A stretch of DNA of 64,000 nt from Amorphophallus konjac (taxonomy: Eukaryota > Streptophyta > Magnoliopsida > Alismatales > Araceae). The notes under the pieces were generated by a model. That model was given only the letters and a program-made list of their open reading frames with translations, did no database searches and was not told where the DNA came from. The DNA lies in assembly GCA_022559845.1 (NCBI GenBank), contig CM040117.1, positions 145,208,732 to 145,272,731 of the forward strand. Direction: 5' to 3'. The first letter of the stretch is position 1. Every line of letters starts with the position of its first letter. Both the position numbers and the translations under genes were made by a program. Shown here piece by piece: positions 43,502-55,142 of this stretch.

Positions 43502-46500
43502 TCAGAAACAATGGGAGAAGGGGCAAATGCTCAAAGCAGTGGATGCGGAAGAAGTTGGGTCAGACCCAGAATCAGCAGGAATTAGAAGAAGAAATTGGTA
43601 AATGGAAAGAGGCGGATCCGGAGGTTCCGGAGGTGGTGGAGGAGAATCATGATAGGAGGAATCCGGAGGCTCCGAAGGGATGACAAAAGAAGGGACGCGA
43701 TGCCCTGAGACGAAATAGGGAAAAAGATGATGGAAAAGGAAGAAAAAAATGAAGGATGTGATGTTCAGAAAGATTAGAAAGATGAATCGGAAGAAAGATG
43801 GAGGGTCCGGAGGTTCCGGAGGAAGCAAATACCGAGGGATGCGATGCCCGGGGGGAAGAGAAAGATCCGGAGGTTCCGGAGGAGTGAGAAGGGAAGGGAT
43901 GCGATGCCCAAAGAAGAGGGAAATAGAATCCGGGAGTTCCGGAGGATTAAGATGGAAAGGGGCGCGATACCCGGGGGGAAAGTCCGGAGGTTCCAGAGGA
44001 ATAAGAAGGAAAGGGGCGCGATGCCCAAAGAAGAGGGAAATAGAATCCGGAGGTTTTGGTGGATTAAGATGGAAAGGGGCGTCATGCCCGAGGGAAAAGT
44101 CCGGAGGTTCCGGAGGGATGAGATCAGGAAGGAGAAGATGGCAAGGGGCGTCGTGCCCGGGGAAAAGATAGAGAATATCAGGTGGAGAATCCGGAGGTTC
44201 CGGAGGAAGAATATAGAAAGGGGCGCGATGCCCTAGGAAAAGACGGAGACAATCAGGTGGAGAATCCGGAGGTTCCGGAGGGAGGAGGTGGAAAGGGACG
44301 CGATGCCCGAGGGGAAGGTCCGGAGGTTCCGGAGGTAGCAAATGGAGAGGGGCACGATGCCCAAAGGACAAAGAGAGGGGTGAAAGATCCGGAGGTTCCG
44401 GAGGAAGAGGATGGAAAGGGGCGCGATTCCCAAGGAAAAGACTGAGACAATCAGATGGGGAATCCAGAGGTTCCGGGGGAATAAGAGAATGGAAAGGGGC
44501 GTTGTGCCCGAGGAAAAGGTCCGGAGGTTCCGGAGGAAGATAATGAAAAGGGGCGCGATGCACGAGGAACAGAGAAAGGAATGAAGGAGGATTAGGAGGA
44601 AAATCCGAAGGTTCCGGAGGAATGCAATGGAAAGGGGCGCGATGCCCGGGGGAAAGGTCCGGAGATTCCGAAGGAATAAAATCAGGAAGGGAATGAGAAT
44701 CCGGAGGTTCCGGGGGAATAAGAGAATGGAAAGGGGCGTTGTGCCCGAGGAAAAGGTCCGGAGGTTCCGGAGGAAGATAATGAAAAGGGGCGCGATGCCC
44801 AAGGGGAGAGTCCGGAGGATCCGGAAGAACAAAGTGGAAAGGGGCGCGGTGCCCCGGGAAAAAGTGGAGAAAATCAAGTGGAGAATCCGGAGGTTCCGGA
44901 GGAATGAGATGGAAAAGGGCGTCATGCCCGATTAAAGTGGATGAAGATGAACAAGATGAGAATTGCGGAATGTCCGGCGGTGCCGGAAGATGGTGGAGAT
45001 ACGGGTTTGAAAACCCGGGAATCAGGAGGTGCAGATGTATGCAAAATGATGGATGTGATGTGTGCAATGAATGGAATGAATAAATGAATGAAAAATGCAT
45101 GAAATTTAAAGAAGATGAAGAATATGAAGGGTGAGAGGGGGAGATCCTCCTCTTTCCCCTTGGAGTGGCCCATGAAGAGAAGGTGATGGAAATGGATGAA
45201 TAGAAGATGGAACAAATAGGAGATGGCCCCTTAGCGCCAAGATAACTGCCCCTCCACGGCAGTGAACATGTACGACCAATTGGCCCAATAAAAAAAGCTT
45301 CAATAGTAAAAGACAACTCCCTTGGAAAGCAAAGATCAATAATGTGGGGGAGTTGTAGAGTTGGAACGGGAAGCATTGAGTTGCCCATTGAATGTGGTGT
45401 ATATGGAGTGTTAAGCAAATAGGGCAATCGCCCCTTGTATGGAATAATGAATTCTGGATTGGAAAGTTTGAACAAGGGGTGCCCTGCCCGGCCCTCAAAT
45501 GGCGTCAACGCTTGGCATTCTCTGAGCAATGGCGGCGACTTGGCCTCTTCAATCGTGCTTGGCACAACAACCCGGATTGGCATCCGAAAAATGAATTCTT
45601 GAATCTTGAATGGCACAGTCGTGGCCGAAGTCTTCTTGCCCGGCTTTTGATCGTCTTCGGCACGAGTACTTATAGCAGCGCTCCCCTTCCGAGTAGTAAA
45701 GGGAGGTGAGGCGGAGGCGGAAGGCTCCGTGGATGATGGAGGTATAACGGGAGGTGTTGGCAAATGAGTGAGTGGAGGCGGAGGTTCAAACACGTCGAGC
45801 TTCTCCCTTTGCTCGGAAGCAGTCGGGGTTGGCTCGAGTGCAAAAAGGGGTGGATCCTGCTCAGGATTAGACATGGGTAAAGGCGAAAGGCTATGTGGTG
45901 GAGGTATAGGCAAAATGGGTTTTGGGGTTAAAGGCATAATGGAGGGTAATGGTGGGGAAATTGGGGAAGTGGAGGCCGAGGTGGAGGCTAATGGCATAAT
46001 GGGGGGAGGTGTAATTGGTGGAGGTTTGGCAATTGGTGGAGGTTTGTTGCGGAGAAAGCGCCGAACAGGGCGAGAGGTATTAGTAGTGGGGAGAGACTCA
46101 AGATGCGCCGGCGTGGGTGATTGGAGTATCGACCCATCCTCGTAGCACCATGAGGTCTCGGGAATAGGAGTTGGATTAGGGACGATGGCTTCGTCCTGAG
46201 CAGGGGGTTCATCAAATGAAATTGGAGGGAGCGGGAAACGAAGGAAACTTGGAAGGGGTGCTTGCATAACTTCATCGTCGTATACCGGCTTGGATTCTTC
46301 AATCGTCGGTTCTTGCTTGCTTGGAGTGCAGACGCCGTAGTCGTCCATCCTATCCTTCCATTCTCTCTCCATTCTTGTAATGTCATCCAAAGTCGCATAG
46401 AGAGGATTAACTGAAGTAGGAGGAGCGGGCCGTAAACTTGTAACCCTCATTAATTGTTCCTCCATGGAAGCAATCTTATCAAAAATCTCTTGCTGGAGGG

Positions 46501-47149
46501 GCGTAACATGAGCGACAGAGGGTCGGCAGGGCCTTGAAGGAGGGGCCGTATAAGAAGGCCGTGGAGGGGAATTAACGGGATAACCCGGATGGGTCGGATT
46601 ACAAGGAATAAAAGGGCCTCGGGGCCGTGTTGGAGGAGGAATAGAAGGAGGCGGGTGTCGGACCACCCGAGGAGGAGTGTGAATAGAAGGAGGCGGGTAA
46701 TGGGCTACCTGATTGGAAGAAGAAGGAGGTGGGTGATGGGCCACCCGTATAGGAATAGAAGAAGGAGGAGATGCATGAGATGAAGGAGATGCATCCTCAA
46801 CGGTAGCCTTAAGGGCGTGGATCTGTTGAGGGGTGAGATGATCTAATGCATGCAAGATTTGGGAGACCCTCTCATCGTTGGGAGGAGACGGTCCCGGAGG
46901 AATAGTGGCTCGAACTTGAGTTGGGGGACCATAAGAATGGACATTACCCATGGGTCGGGCATGACCATAAGAATAAGGACGTGGTCCCTTGAAAGAATGG
47001 TGAGGATTTTGATGAACATGTTGAATTTGAGGAGTGTAAGAAGTGCTAGGTTGTGCATCCTCATGAATGTAATTAAACACGTTATTTTCCCAATTACGGT
47101 AAGCCATCATATAATCAAAGTTCACAATAATATGCAAAGAAGCACACAA
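43502..47149 (-). CDS. Proline-rich ORF of element B (1215 codons)
   Basis: Counterpart of the element A frame, with the same layout: Pro/His-rich N-terminal third, Pro/Thr middle, non-coding-looking stretch, then GHRAPF/PPEPPD repeats. It differs from copy A by a small number of substitutions and a net loss of 3 codons in the repeat region (9 bases near 43997). No retroviral-type domain is present. It is probably an accessory or gag-replacing frame of a non-autonomous element, or partly a chance frame kept open by the repeat. Confidence 0.45.
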   Translation of the reverse strand: MCASLHIIVNFDYMMAYRNWENNVFNYIHEDAQPSTSYTPQIQHVHQNPHHSFKGPRPYSYGHARPMGNVHSYGPPTQVRATIPPGPSPPNDERVSQILHALDHLTPQQIHALKATVEDASPSSHASPPSSIPIRVAHHPPPSSSNQVAHYPPPSIHTPPRVVRHPPPSIPPPTRPRGPFIPCNPTHPGYPVNSPPRPSYTAPPSRPCRPSVAHVTPLQQEIFDKIASMEEQLMRVTSLRPAPPTSVNPLYATLDDITRMEREWKDRMDDYGVCTPSKQEPTIEESKPVYDDEVMQAPLPSFLRFPLPPISFDEPPAQDEAIVPNPTPIPETSWCYEDGSILQSPTPAHLESLPTTNTSRPVRRFLRNKPPPIAKPPPITPPPIMPLASTSASTSPISPPLPSIMPLTPKPILPIPPPHSLSPLPMSNPEQDPPLFALEPTPTASEQREKLDVFEPPPPLTHLPTPPVIPPSSTEPSASASPPFTTRKGSAAISTRAEDDQKPGKKTSATTVPFKIQEFIFRMPIRVVVPSTIEEAKSPPLLRECQALTPFEGRAGHPLFKLSNPEFIIPYKGRLPYLLNTPYTPHSMGNSMLPVPTLQLPHIIDLCFPRELSFTIEAFFIGPIGRTCSLPWRGSYLGAKGPSPICSIFYSSISITFSSWATPRGKRRISPSHPSYSSSSLNFMHFSFIYSFHSLHTSHPSFCIHLHLLIPGFSNPYLHHLPAPPDIPQFSSCSSSSTLIGHDALFHLIPPEPPDSPLDFLHFFPGHRAPFHFVLPDPPDSPLGHRAPFHYLPPEPPDLFLGHNAPFHSLIPPEPPDSHSLPDFIPSESPDLSPGHRAPFHCIPPEPSDFPPNPPSFLSLFLVHRAPFHYLPPEPPDLFLGHNAPFHSLIPPEPLDSPSDCLSLFLGNRAPFHPLPPEPPDLSPLSLSFGHRAPLHLLPPEPPDLPLGHRVPFHLLPPEPPDSPPDCLRLFLGHRAPFYILPPEPPDSPPDILYLFPGHDAPCHLLLPDLIPPEPPDFSLGHDAPFHLNPPKPPDSISLFFGHRAPFLLIPLEPPDFPPGYRAPFHLNPPELPDSISLFFGHRIPSLLTPPEPPDLSLPPGHRIPRYLLPPEPPDPPSFFRFIFLIFLNITSFIFFFLFHHLFPYFVSGHRVPSFVIPSEPPDSSYHDSPPPPPEPPDPPLSIYQFLLLIPADSGSDPTSSASTALSICPFSHCF
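43617..44990. repeat. TCCGGAGGTTCCGGA minisatellite, copy B
   Basis: Counterpart of 30350-31725. Several units that are decayed in copy A match the consensus here (for example at 44320-44335 and 44886-44900), and some show the reverse. Confidence 0.9.
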
Positions 47150-47577
47150 GTTGGAATGGTTACCGTGATTTTGATTGTTTTAAACCTTGGTGAATTAATG
47201 AATTTTAATAAAGTTTGGAAAGATTCACACAAGGGAGGATCCTAGTTTCAATATGATTTAACTCCAATGCCAACTAGGAATCCTCTCTCACCGTGCATAG
47301 GCCAACTAAACTTGGGAACTTCAAGGTACAACCTGCCCGGCATCCGTGAGGGAATCCACGGGTGCGGGGACTTACGGAGACTTGGAAAAGGGATTTCCGG
47401 TCCAAAGAGACGGAATGCTCAATGGAGGGTCGTCCCGATTCCAAGAGGGTGTGTGGAATCCTAATGAAGAGAGAGGAGTGCTCTCCCAAACCAATGCAAA
47501 ATGAATGAATGCAACAAATATGATATGAGGAAAGCACAGTGATAAACAAGAGAGTTCGGTAAAAACACAGGAAGAAG

Positions 47578-47951
47578 ACGACCTGGGGAAGGTCGCTACC
47601 AATCAAAAGGACGCCCTGGGGTAGGGCGTAAAAAACTGTGGGGGCCCACAGAAAACGCGCCCTGATGAAAGGCGCTAAAAATAAGAAACACGCCTCTGGT
47701 GAGGGCGTCGATAAGCAGGAGATGAACAGCCAAATCAAGAAACGCCCATGGGTGAGGGCGTCAAATTCCAAAACACGCCTGAACGTGAGGCGCTAAGCAT
47801 AAAGAGGCGCCCTGTGGTAGGGCGTTAACTCACAGAGCAGGTAAATAACGCAGGGCAATATGATAAAGACGCCCGGGGAGGAGGCGTTAATCAAAGATAA
47901 CACGCCCTGCTTGAAGGCGTTATAAATAAAAGACGCCCTTGACAGGGGCAT
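47578..47951. repeat. Leader dyad array of element B
   Basis: Counterpart of 34313-34686. One unit is damaged: the last arm reads GGGGCATGA instead of GGGGCGTGA. Confidence 0.88.
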
Positions 47952-48228
47952 GAATTCTTTCAAACCTCCACGGCCAGCAACCAATGAAAACACTCACAGT
48001 CACATAAATAAGGCAATCAACAGGATATAAGCATGCTCATCAAAAAATTTTAAATAAGTGGAAATTTTTAAAGAAAAATCAACAAACTGACAAATCACTT
48101 AGGGAAGAGTGCAAAACCAATGGAGGGTGCCCGAGGGGCACAAAAGGGAGACGCACCGAGGGTGCAATAGGGGAGATGGCACACGCGGGTGCCTAAGGGG
48201 AAAGGGGTAATAAACAAAGAACACAAAA

Positions 48229-48251
48229 GTGTCCCACCGTGATCGCCAATT
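48229..48251 (-). promoter_or_regulatory. Primer-binding site of element B
   Basis: Same as 34964-34986, directly next to LTR4. Confidence 0.6.
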
Positions 48252-50036
48252 TGTAGATTTGATTTAAAATCCACACTTAAATAAAAAAATGATCAGAATA
48301 AGCAATAAAAATAACAATAAAATAGCACGAGGTGCTAAAAGGAGGTTGTGATCGCCAGAGACACGAGGTCTCAAAAATATAACAATGAAAGCATGGGAGA
48401 GATCGCGAAAAATACCTTGGAGTGCGGTTGATTGTAGGTGCTCCTTTCTCTTCAAATCGGCCGGCCGATGAAGAGAGTTCTTCAATTAATTACCCTTGCA
48501 AATAAAGATAAACACCAATAAAGATTTAGATTAGAACATGGTGAGTGTAGCATCAAATTCTAGATAAAAATATGAGCATGAAAATATGGTGAAGAACACA
48601 CCTTAAGGGTGGTTGCCCTTAAACCCCTATGCAAAGAGGGTGTGGGAGTTTGATGAATGATGATGCAAAGATATGAATAAGTGAAAAGAGTGTAAGAGTT
48701 GCACTAAAAGGAGATACTCAACGTGGTTGAGTTGAGAGAATACATATAAACATATGAACATGCATGCATGCATATGAACCGATGATAACAATAAAAACAA
48801 GAAGAATAAACATAAGAGGAGGAGCCTGCGCTTTGGCTTTAGATGCTCGATGGGGAGGAGTCTTCCAAAGAATGAAGTTTGAACCGTGGAGGACGGAGGA
48901 ACTTCTCCTGAGCCAAGGCAGCAGCAGCACCTGCGTGGGGAAAGAAAGAAGAAAATAGAAGAAGAAAAGAAGAAGAAAAAACAGAAGAAGGAGAAGACAA
49001 AACAAAAGAAAAACAAAGGGTCAGAAGCCTTCGGAATCCAAAAAATTAACAGAGCTCGGAAGCTCTATTAATAAGATAGAAAAGGGATCAGAAGGAAAGA
49101 GTCCAAAGGAGGAAGAGATAAGAACGGGCAAGAGCCCAAATAGGGGAGGATTAGACTGGGCAAGAGCCCAAACGAAGCAGTGACTCTCTGGGGAAAGGCT
49201 GCATCCGTTCGGAGCACAAAAGTGAAACACGACCTTGACGAGGGCGTCAATTCACGAATTGACGACCTTCCAGAGGGCGTCTTTTAAAAACACGACTTAC
49301 ATCAGGGCGTTAATTCAAAAATCAAATTTTAGAATTTATTTGAAAATTGTGAAACACGTCTGAGTCAAAGGCGTGTTTAAAAACGCGCCCTACCTAAGGA
49401 CGTTAATTCAAAATATTCAAAATAGGGCCATTTTTTATTTCTCAATATTATTTTTCCATTTTTTAGGTGGAGGTGCATCTCATCGCCCTGATTCCAACGA
49501 CTATTTTTGCAAATTTTTCTGACACCCGGAAGGTCACCAAATCCCCTCTGGAATGAGGTTGAAAATAATATTATAATAATCAATTTGAAAAGTGACGACC
49601 GTGCGTAGGGCGTGAATTCAATTTTCGATTTTTTTATTCTTTTCAAATTAGAAATAACGTCCATGGTTAAGTCGTTAATTCTCAAAAAATTCTGAAAAAT
49701 TCCCAGAAAAATCCAGAAAAATAGAAAATGAGTGGAATTGACGCCTCCATAAATAGTCATCCATTTTTTAAGAAACGCCCAAGCCTAAGTCGTTATTTAA
49801 AAGATGCCCCACATCAAGTCGTTATTTCTGAAAAATATATAAAAATAGAGAAAAATGCCCCGAAAATCCAGAAAAATCCAGAAAAATAGGGAAAAATAGG
49901 AAAAGAGAGGAAAAAGGGAGAAATCCAAGAAAAGTGAGAAAAATCATTTAAACAGAGGTAATTCGAGGGTCAAATTGGGGCATTACAAGGCAATATGAGA
50001 TGTACTCACAGTAACGTCAATTTTGACGTGTCTACA
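48252..50036 (-). repeat. LTR4 (5' LTR of element B), 1785 bp
   Basis: TGTAGATTTG...GACGTGTCTACA. Dyads run from 49229 to 49822. It interrupts the antisense ORF of the Tat element at 50037. Confidence 0.93.
49229..49822. repeat. Dyad array in LTR4
   Basis: Same series as LTR2, with small differences in the variable centres and in some arms (for example AGTCATCC for AGTCGTCC near 49757). Confidence 0.8.
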
Positions 50037-50753
50037 TGGTCGAGCCGGCTGGAAGGCCGAGCACTGACCGAGGAACTGGCCAAGGCTCGGGAGTTGCTTG
50101 AGAGGAAGAGTAGGCTCCTTGAGGAGGAGCGCCTTGTCCGCGTCGACCTAGATGGCCGTTGGGAAACCGAGCGCGCCGACCTAGCGCGCCGAGCGGAGGA
50201 ACCAGAGCGTCACCGGTTGGAGGTCGAGGCTTATCGGGCCAAGGCAGAGAGGCAGGCAGTCGAGGCTGAGGAGCTGGCGGCCGAGGTCGGGAGAAGGCAA
50301 GCCGAGGCAGAGTGAAAGATGGTCGAACTCGTAGGGAGGGCAGGGTTGGCTGAGGCAGAGGCGGTCGAGCAGTATAAATGCTCAGAGGCCTACCAAGTCG
50401 ACCTGAAGGAGGCTGCCCTTCCCTACTATGAGTTGGCTCTCCGCCAAGGCGCCCGCAAGGGCTTAAAGCAGGGCTATCACCGAGCGGTGGTCTATGCTGA
50501 AGAGCATGACTCCAGGCTCTGCTTCCCGTCCGGTCAACGTTATGACTCGGATGCCTCGTCCTCTAGTTCTGCTACCTCAGCGTCGGGCGAAGAAGACCCG
50601 GAGGTCTCTTCTCTTGAGGGGTCGCCAGCTCCGGAGGCCTCGGGAGGGCTCGCGACCGAGACAGTTCCCGCACAGGCGGGGGCAGTGCCTGGGTCGGCCG
50701 TCACCGAGGGTACCGGGGGCAGACCGTCCGTGCCTTCCGCTTCGAGCCGCTAG
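50037..50753 (+). pseudogene. Antisense coiled-coil ORF of Tat element, copy B
   Basis: Same protein as at 36772-37506. A coiled-coil region to the in-frame TGA at 50313-50315 is followed by a SEAYQVDLKEAALPYYELAL block and an acidic Ser-rich tail. A single-base difference near the end shifts the last residues relative to copy A (stop at 50753). The N-terminal part was removed or separated when the LTR element inserted. It lies antisense to and downstream of the integrase gene. The function in the family is unknown. Confidence 0.65.
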
Positions 50754-52014
50754 ATGGGCTGAAGGCCTGATGTATCGACCTGCTTTGTCTTCTCCCCTTA
50801 TCTGTCCTTTTCTCTTTTTTTTTGAGCAAAAAAGGACTCTTCTCTATGTAAGGCAATAGAGAAAAACTTTGATTGTTGCTTGCTGTACTTGCCGTGATTT
50901 GATCAGCATATCTGTAGTAGTTGGAAAGGACCGATACTTACTGCGCAGATCTCGCGCGATGGTTGGGCAGGCGTCTGGAAGGGTGCCTTTCCGGTTGATC
51001 ACGCCTTGAATGCTTGGCCGCTTCGTGTGTCCCGCTGGGGGCGGAAACGAGGAGTTTGAGGTGACCAGTCATAAAGGGGAAATCCTTTCGGCGTGTTTTC
51101 GAGGAGATAATCTTTTAAGGCAAGCAGCCTCCCCTCGCCTTTATAAGGGACTTAGGGGCATCTCTCCATCTACATCACTTTAGGGTTTTCTAGGACGGTC
51201 TTTCCTCTCTCCATTTCTCGTAGCGCTGAGCCTTTGCATTCAGAGCATGGAAGATCCTTCGGAAGACGATGCTGCTGATGATGGAGGGCGGCCAGTTTTT
51301 GCCGCTCGAGTTTTGAGCAGGTCCGACGGTCGTCGCGCGGGTTTGAAGCGGGTCTGACGGTCGTCGTGCGGATCTGGAGAGGATTTTGACTGAAAAAATC
51401 ACGTCGTTTCCTCTATCAGTTCCGGCGACGCTTCCAGGAGGGGGGGCGAGATGGAAGACGAATGGGGGCATCCGGCATCTCTGCCGCCCGTCCCTCTCTG
51501 CTCGCTTTAGGGATGGGGGGAGAAGCAAATTAAGCTCCATCCTTTCCGGGCCTTCCCCTGTCTCCTCGTCCAGCTACGCTGGACTTCTTTTTCTCTTTTC
51601 TCCTCTTGTGCTCTCCCCCCGTCATTTCTTTCACTCTGAGGAGGTTGCTTGCTCTCAGTACGTTCCAAAGAGTTGGAAGGTTGGAAGAGAGGAGGCCTTC
51701 ATAGGCGGTTCCTCTCCCTAGCCCCTGTCAACTTGGAAGGTAGCCTTCCCCACCGCGGTCCCTCTGTCACCTTTGTCATGGGCCACCCGAGCCAAGTGGA
51801 TCGACCACCTTTTATTCGAGCCAGTTTCTACGCGAGGCAGAGTCAGTGGCTGGACGCAAGGAGATCAAACCGAGTCGGCTGAGCGATGGCCTCTTGTAGT
51901 GACGCCAGATGGATTTTTTTTTGTTATGCAATGTATTGGCTTTGGCCTTTCTGATGTACCAACAATCGTTTGAATGAAAAGGAATTTTATTTCACTCAAA
52001 TTGTTTGCACGACT
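50754..52014. other. Non-coding region between antisense ORF and integrase
   Basis: No domain-bearing frame. A TATA-like motif TTTATAAGGG lies at about 51139-51148 (plus), followed by CT-rich leader-like sequence. Whether it is a promoter is unknown. Confidence 0.45.
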
Positions 52015-53305
52015 TCAAAAGTAGAACTTGCGTAGTGTGGCTGCGTTCCACGTCCGAGGGATGGGTTCCCCTTCCATTGTAGAGAGCCGGTATGCTCCTT
52101 TCCCAAGCGTCTCGACCACTCGGTAGGGGCCTTCCCAGTTAGGGGATAGCTTGCCCGCCGCCTCTAGTGGTCGAGAGGCTTCGGCTTTCCTAAGGATGAA
52201 GTCTCCCGATTGGAAGTGCATGTCTTGGACGTTGGCGTTGTAGTATCGAGCGAGGCGGCGTTGGTATTCCGTCGCTCAGATACTGGTAATCTCTCGGAGT
52301 TCATCCGCTAGGTCGAGGTTCGCGAGTAATTTTCGCTCGTTTACCTTGGGCGAGAAGCAGATGACTCGGAGGGAGGGATTGGCGATCTCCAACGGAATTA
52401 CGGCCTCGGCGCCATATACCAACTGGAAAGGACTTTCATCGGTTGCCGTTCTGGGAGTCGTTCTGTGTGACCAAAGTACGCTAGGCAGTTCCTCGAGCCA
52501 GCTACCCTTGGCCTTACTGAGTCTGGTCTTTATGCCTTTTAAGATAGTCTTATTGGCATTCTCGACCAGCCCGTTGGCCTGAGGGTGGGTGACCGAGGTG
52601 AAGTGGTTGCGAATACCTAGGTCGACACATCTGTCTCAAAAATAACGAGAGTCAAATTGCCGACCGTTATCGCTCACTATCACTCGGGGGATGCCGTAAC
52701 GACAAATGATGGACTTCCAGATGAAACTCCAGACGACTGTCTCGGTGATCCTTGCCGTGGCTTCGGCCTCGATCCACTTGGTAAGTAGTTGATGACGATG
52801 ATGATAAACTTCTTCTGGGCCTGAGCGTGGGGAACGGCCCAAGAATGTCGATCCCCCACCAAGCGAAGGGATATGGCTTGGCCAGGGTGACGAGCTCCGT
52901 TGCCGGCTGATGGACTAAGTGGTCGAATCGCTGGCATCGGCCGCACTGTTACACGTAGGCCGTGCAGTCGCGCTGCAGAGTGGGCCACCAGTAACCCTGC
53001 CATTGCAGGATCTGGGTGAGTGACTTTCCCCCTGAATGCACTCCGCACAGGCCTTCATGAATCTCTTGGATAGCTCGGGTGGCTTCGTCGGGGCCGAGAC
53101 ACTTCAGGAGAGGATCGGATAAAGATGTTCGGTAAAGAGTGTCGTCTAGAATGACGAAGCACCGGGCTTGGTACTTCAATCTGCGGGCCTCTCGAGGGTT
53201 GGAAGGCTCTTGAGAGTCCCGGAGCCACGACAGATAGGGGGTGCGCCAGTCGCTCGGAATGGCCGAGTCAACAGCAAGGAGCTCTGAGTTAATGCTCGGG
53301 CGCAC
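52015..53305 (-). pseudogene. Tat integrase (zinc-binding, core and C-terminal domains)
   Basis: Integrase joins the cDNA ends to the host chromosome. 53305-52949 carries the HHCC zinc-binding region (HEGLCGVHSGGKSLTQIL, WWPTLQRDCTAYV). 52842-52636 shows core motifs (TKWIEAEA, YGIPRVIVSDNGRQFDS with the second catalytic Asp), ended by an in-frame TGA at 52636-52638. Further down, the ANGLVENAN segment with the catalytic Glu is readable at about 52560-52600. 52221-52015 is the C-terminal GKLSPNWEGPYRV module ending at the natural stop. Frameshifts near 52790-52860 and the stops make it inactive. Confidence 0.88.
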
Positions 53306-53574
53306 TAGCTCTTCAAGGAGGACCGATCGGGTACCTTCGGGGTCAAGAGAAGAGGCTAGCCGAGAGAGGGCGTCCGCTTGGGAGTTTGCCTCCCGAGCTA
53401 TTCAGACTACCTCGAATTTCTCGAATTGCTGGGCCAAGGCTTTGACCAGTTGGAGGTATTTGATCATTGGTGCCTCCCGAGCTCGTACTCGCCGTTTACT
53501 TGGCTAGCGACCAGCTGGGAGTCAGTGTGGATTCTGACTCACTCAGCCCCCAATCGTCGGGCCATGCGCGCTCC

Positions 53575-53850
53575 CTAGATAAGGGCCTCGTACTCGAAAG
53601 CATTGTTGGATGCCTGAAAGCTGAACTTCAAGGCGCATTGCAGTTCTGCTCCTTCGGGGGACTTAAGCAGGACTCCGGCACCGCTCCCGACCGAATTGGA
53701 GGACCCATCAACGAACAACTCCCAGGTCGGCACGGGCGCGGACGGGGATCTTTCTTCAGTCGGGATGGTGCTTTCGGTGATGAAGTCGGCGAGCGCTTGG
53801 CCTTTCACGGCTGAGCGCGGCCGATAGGATATATCGTAGGCCCCAAGCAT
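53575..53850 (-). pseudogene. Second (archaeal-type) RNase H of Tat pol
   Basis: WELFVDGSSNSVGSGAGVLL carries the first catalytic Asp, and FQASNNAFEYEALI carries the Glu. This extra RNase H between the retroviral-type RNase H and integrase is diagnostic of the Tat lineage. The frame breaks after the NNAFEYEALI block, and the C-terminal part continues in other frames toward 53306. Confidence 0.85.
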
Positions 53851-53918
53851 GATGGCCCACTTGATGAGTCATCCCGAGGCTTCGGGGTGGGTAAGGATCT
53901 TCTTCAATGGTTCGCCGG

Positions 53919-55142
53919 TTAGCATGGTGATGGGGTGCCCTGGAAAGGCCGGAGGCGCTTGGCGGAGGTGACCAATGCTAGCACGAGTTTCTTGGTTGCG
54001 GGGTACCTCCTTTCAGCCTCGTTGAGCACCTTGTTGGTGTAGTAGATCGGCCTCTCGACTCCTGAGTCATTTCTGACTAGGACCGAGCTAACCGTAGATG
54101 GCGTTGCCGAGAGATAGAGCAGCAAGACTTCACCCGGAACGGGCTTGGAGAGCACCGGGGGCGAGGCCAAGAACTCCTTAAGCTCGGCGAACGCTCTCTG
54201 GCATTCCTCATCCCATGCGAACGTAGCAGATGCCAATTTGGGCCCCTTCAACAGCTTGAAGAAGGGCAAGCATCGTTCGGCAGCACGAAACAGGAACCGG
54301 TTGAGAGCGGCGATACGCCCAGTTAGGCGTTGGACGTCCTTGATGCAGGTGGGCGGGCGCATGTCCAGGATGGCCTGGACCTTGTCTGGGTTGGCATCGA
54401 TCCCACGCTGAGTGACTAGGAAACCCAGGAACTTTCCAGATCTCACTCCGAAGGCACACTTGGCAGGATTGAGCTTCATGTTGTACCTCGGGAAGGTGTC
54501 GAAGGTCTCAGCGAGGTCGGTGAAGTGGTCTTCGGCCTTGGGGGTCATGGCGAGCATGTCATCAATGTAGGCCTCGACATTCTGACCCAGCTGTCCTTCA
54601 AACATGTGATTGACCAGCCTTTGGTACGTGGCTCCAGCGTTCTTCAACCCGAAAGGCATCCGGGTGTAGTAGTACACGCCGTAGTCGGTGACGAAGGCGG
54701 TCTTCTTGACATCTTATGGATCCATTCTGATCTGATGGTAACCCGAATAGGCGTCTAGGAAGCTGAGTATCTCATTGCCTGAGGTTGAGTCAACCAATTG
54801 GTCGATGCTCAGCAACGGATAACAGTCCTTAGGGGTGGCCTTATTCAGGTCGGTGAAATCCACACACATCCGCCACTTGCCCGAAGCTTTCGGTACCAGT
54901 ACGACGTTGGCTAGCCATGTTGGGTAAAGGACCGGTCTAAAAAGGCCAGTCTCTTGTCCCTTGGTGACCTGCGCCTTGATGATCGACTGCTTCTCTGGTG
55001 CATGCTTCCTTCTGCGTTGCTATACGGGCTTTACGGCAGGGTCGAGGCTGAGCTTGTGCATTACAGTCTCCTCTGGTATCCCAGGGAGTTGATCATCAGA
55101 CCAAGCAAAGACTCGGATGTACCCAGAAAGGAACTTTTTATA
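53919..55142 (-). pseudogene. Reverse transcriptase and first RNase H of Tat pol
   Basis: RT copies the element RNA, and RNase H removes the template. 54677-53919 is open for 252 codons: TRMPFGLKNAGATYQ, then YIDDM (catalytic YxDD at about 54556-54573), FLGFLVTQRGIDANPDKVQAI, and RNase H entry motifs YLSATPSTVSSVLVR and LNEAERRYPATKKL. Upstream, 55142-54678 contains the RT N-terminus (WLANVVLVPKASGKWRMCVD, DLNKATPKDCYPL) but with in-frame stops, including a TAA just before the YYYTRMPFG segment and a TAG in the KPV-QRRKHAPE stretch. Not functional. Confidence 0.92.

Larger units (their letters stand above)
38936..50036 (-). mobile_element. Element B: second copy of the large non-autonomous element
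   Basis: LTR3 (38936-40720), internal region 40721-48251 and LTR4 (48252-50036). Same structure and orientation as element A, offset by about 13,265 bases, with scattered single-base and small indel differences. The 5 bases after LTR4 are TGGTC, as after LTR2. Confidence 0.92.

Noticed and set aside
51139..51148. Promoter for a small plus-strand gene starting at the ATG near 51246
   Set aside because: The frame after the ATG is short, differs between the two copies by indels, and no domain is seen; only the TATA-like motif is noted.
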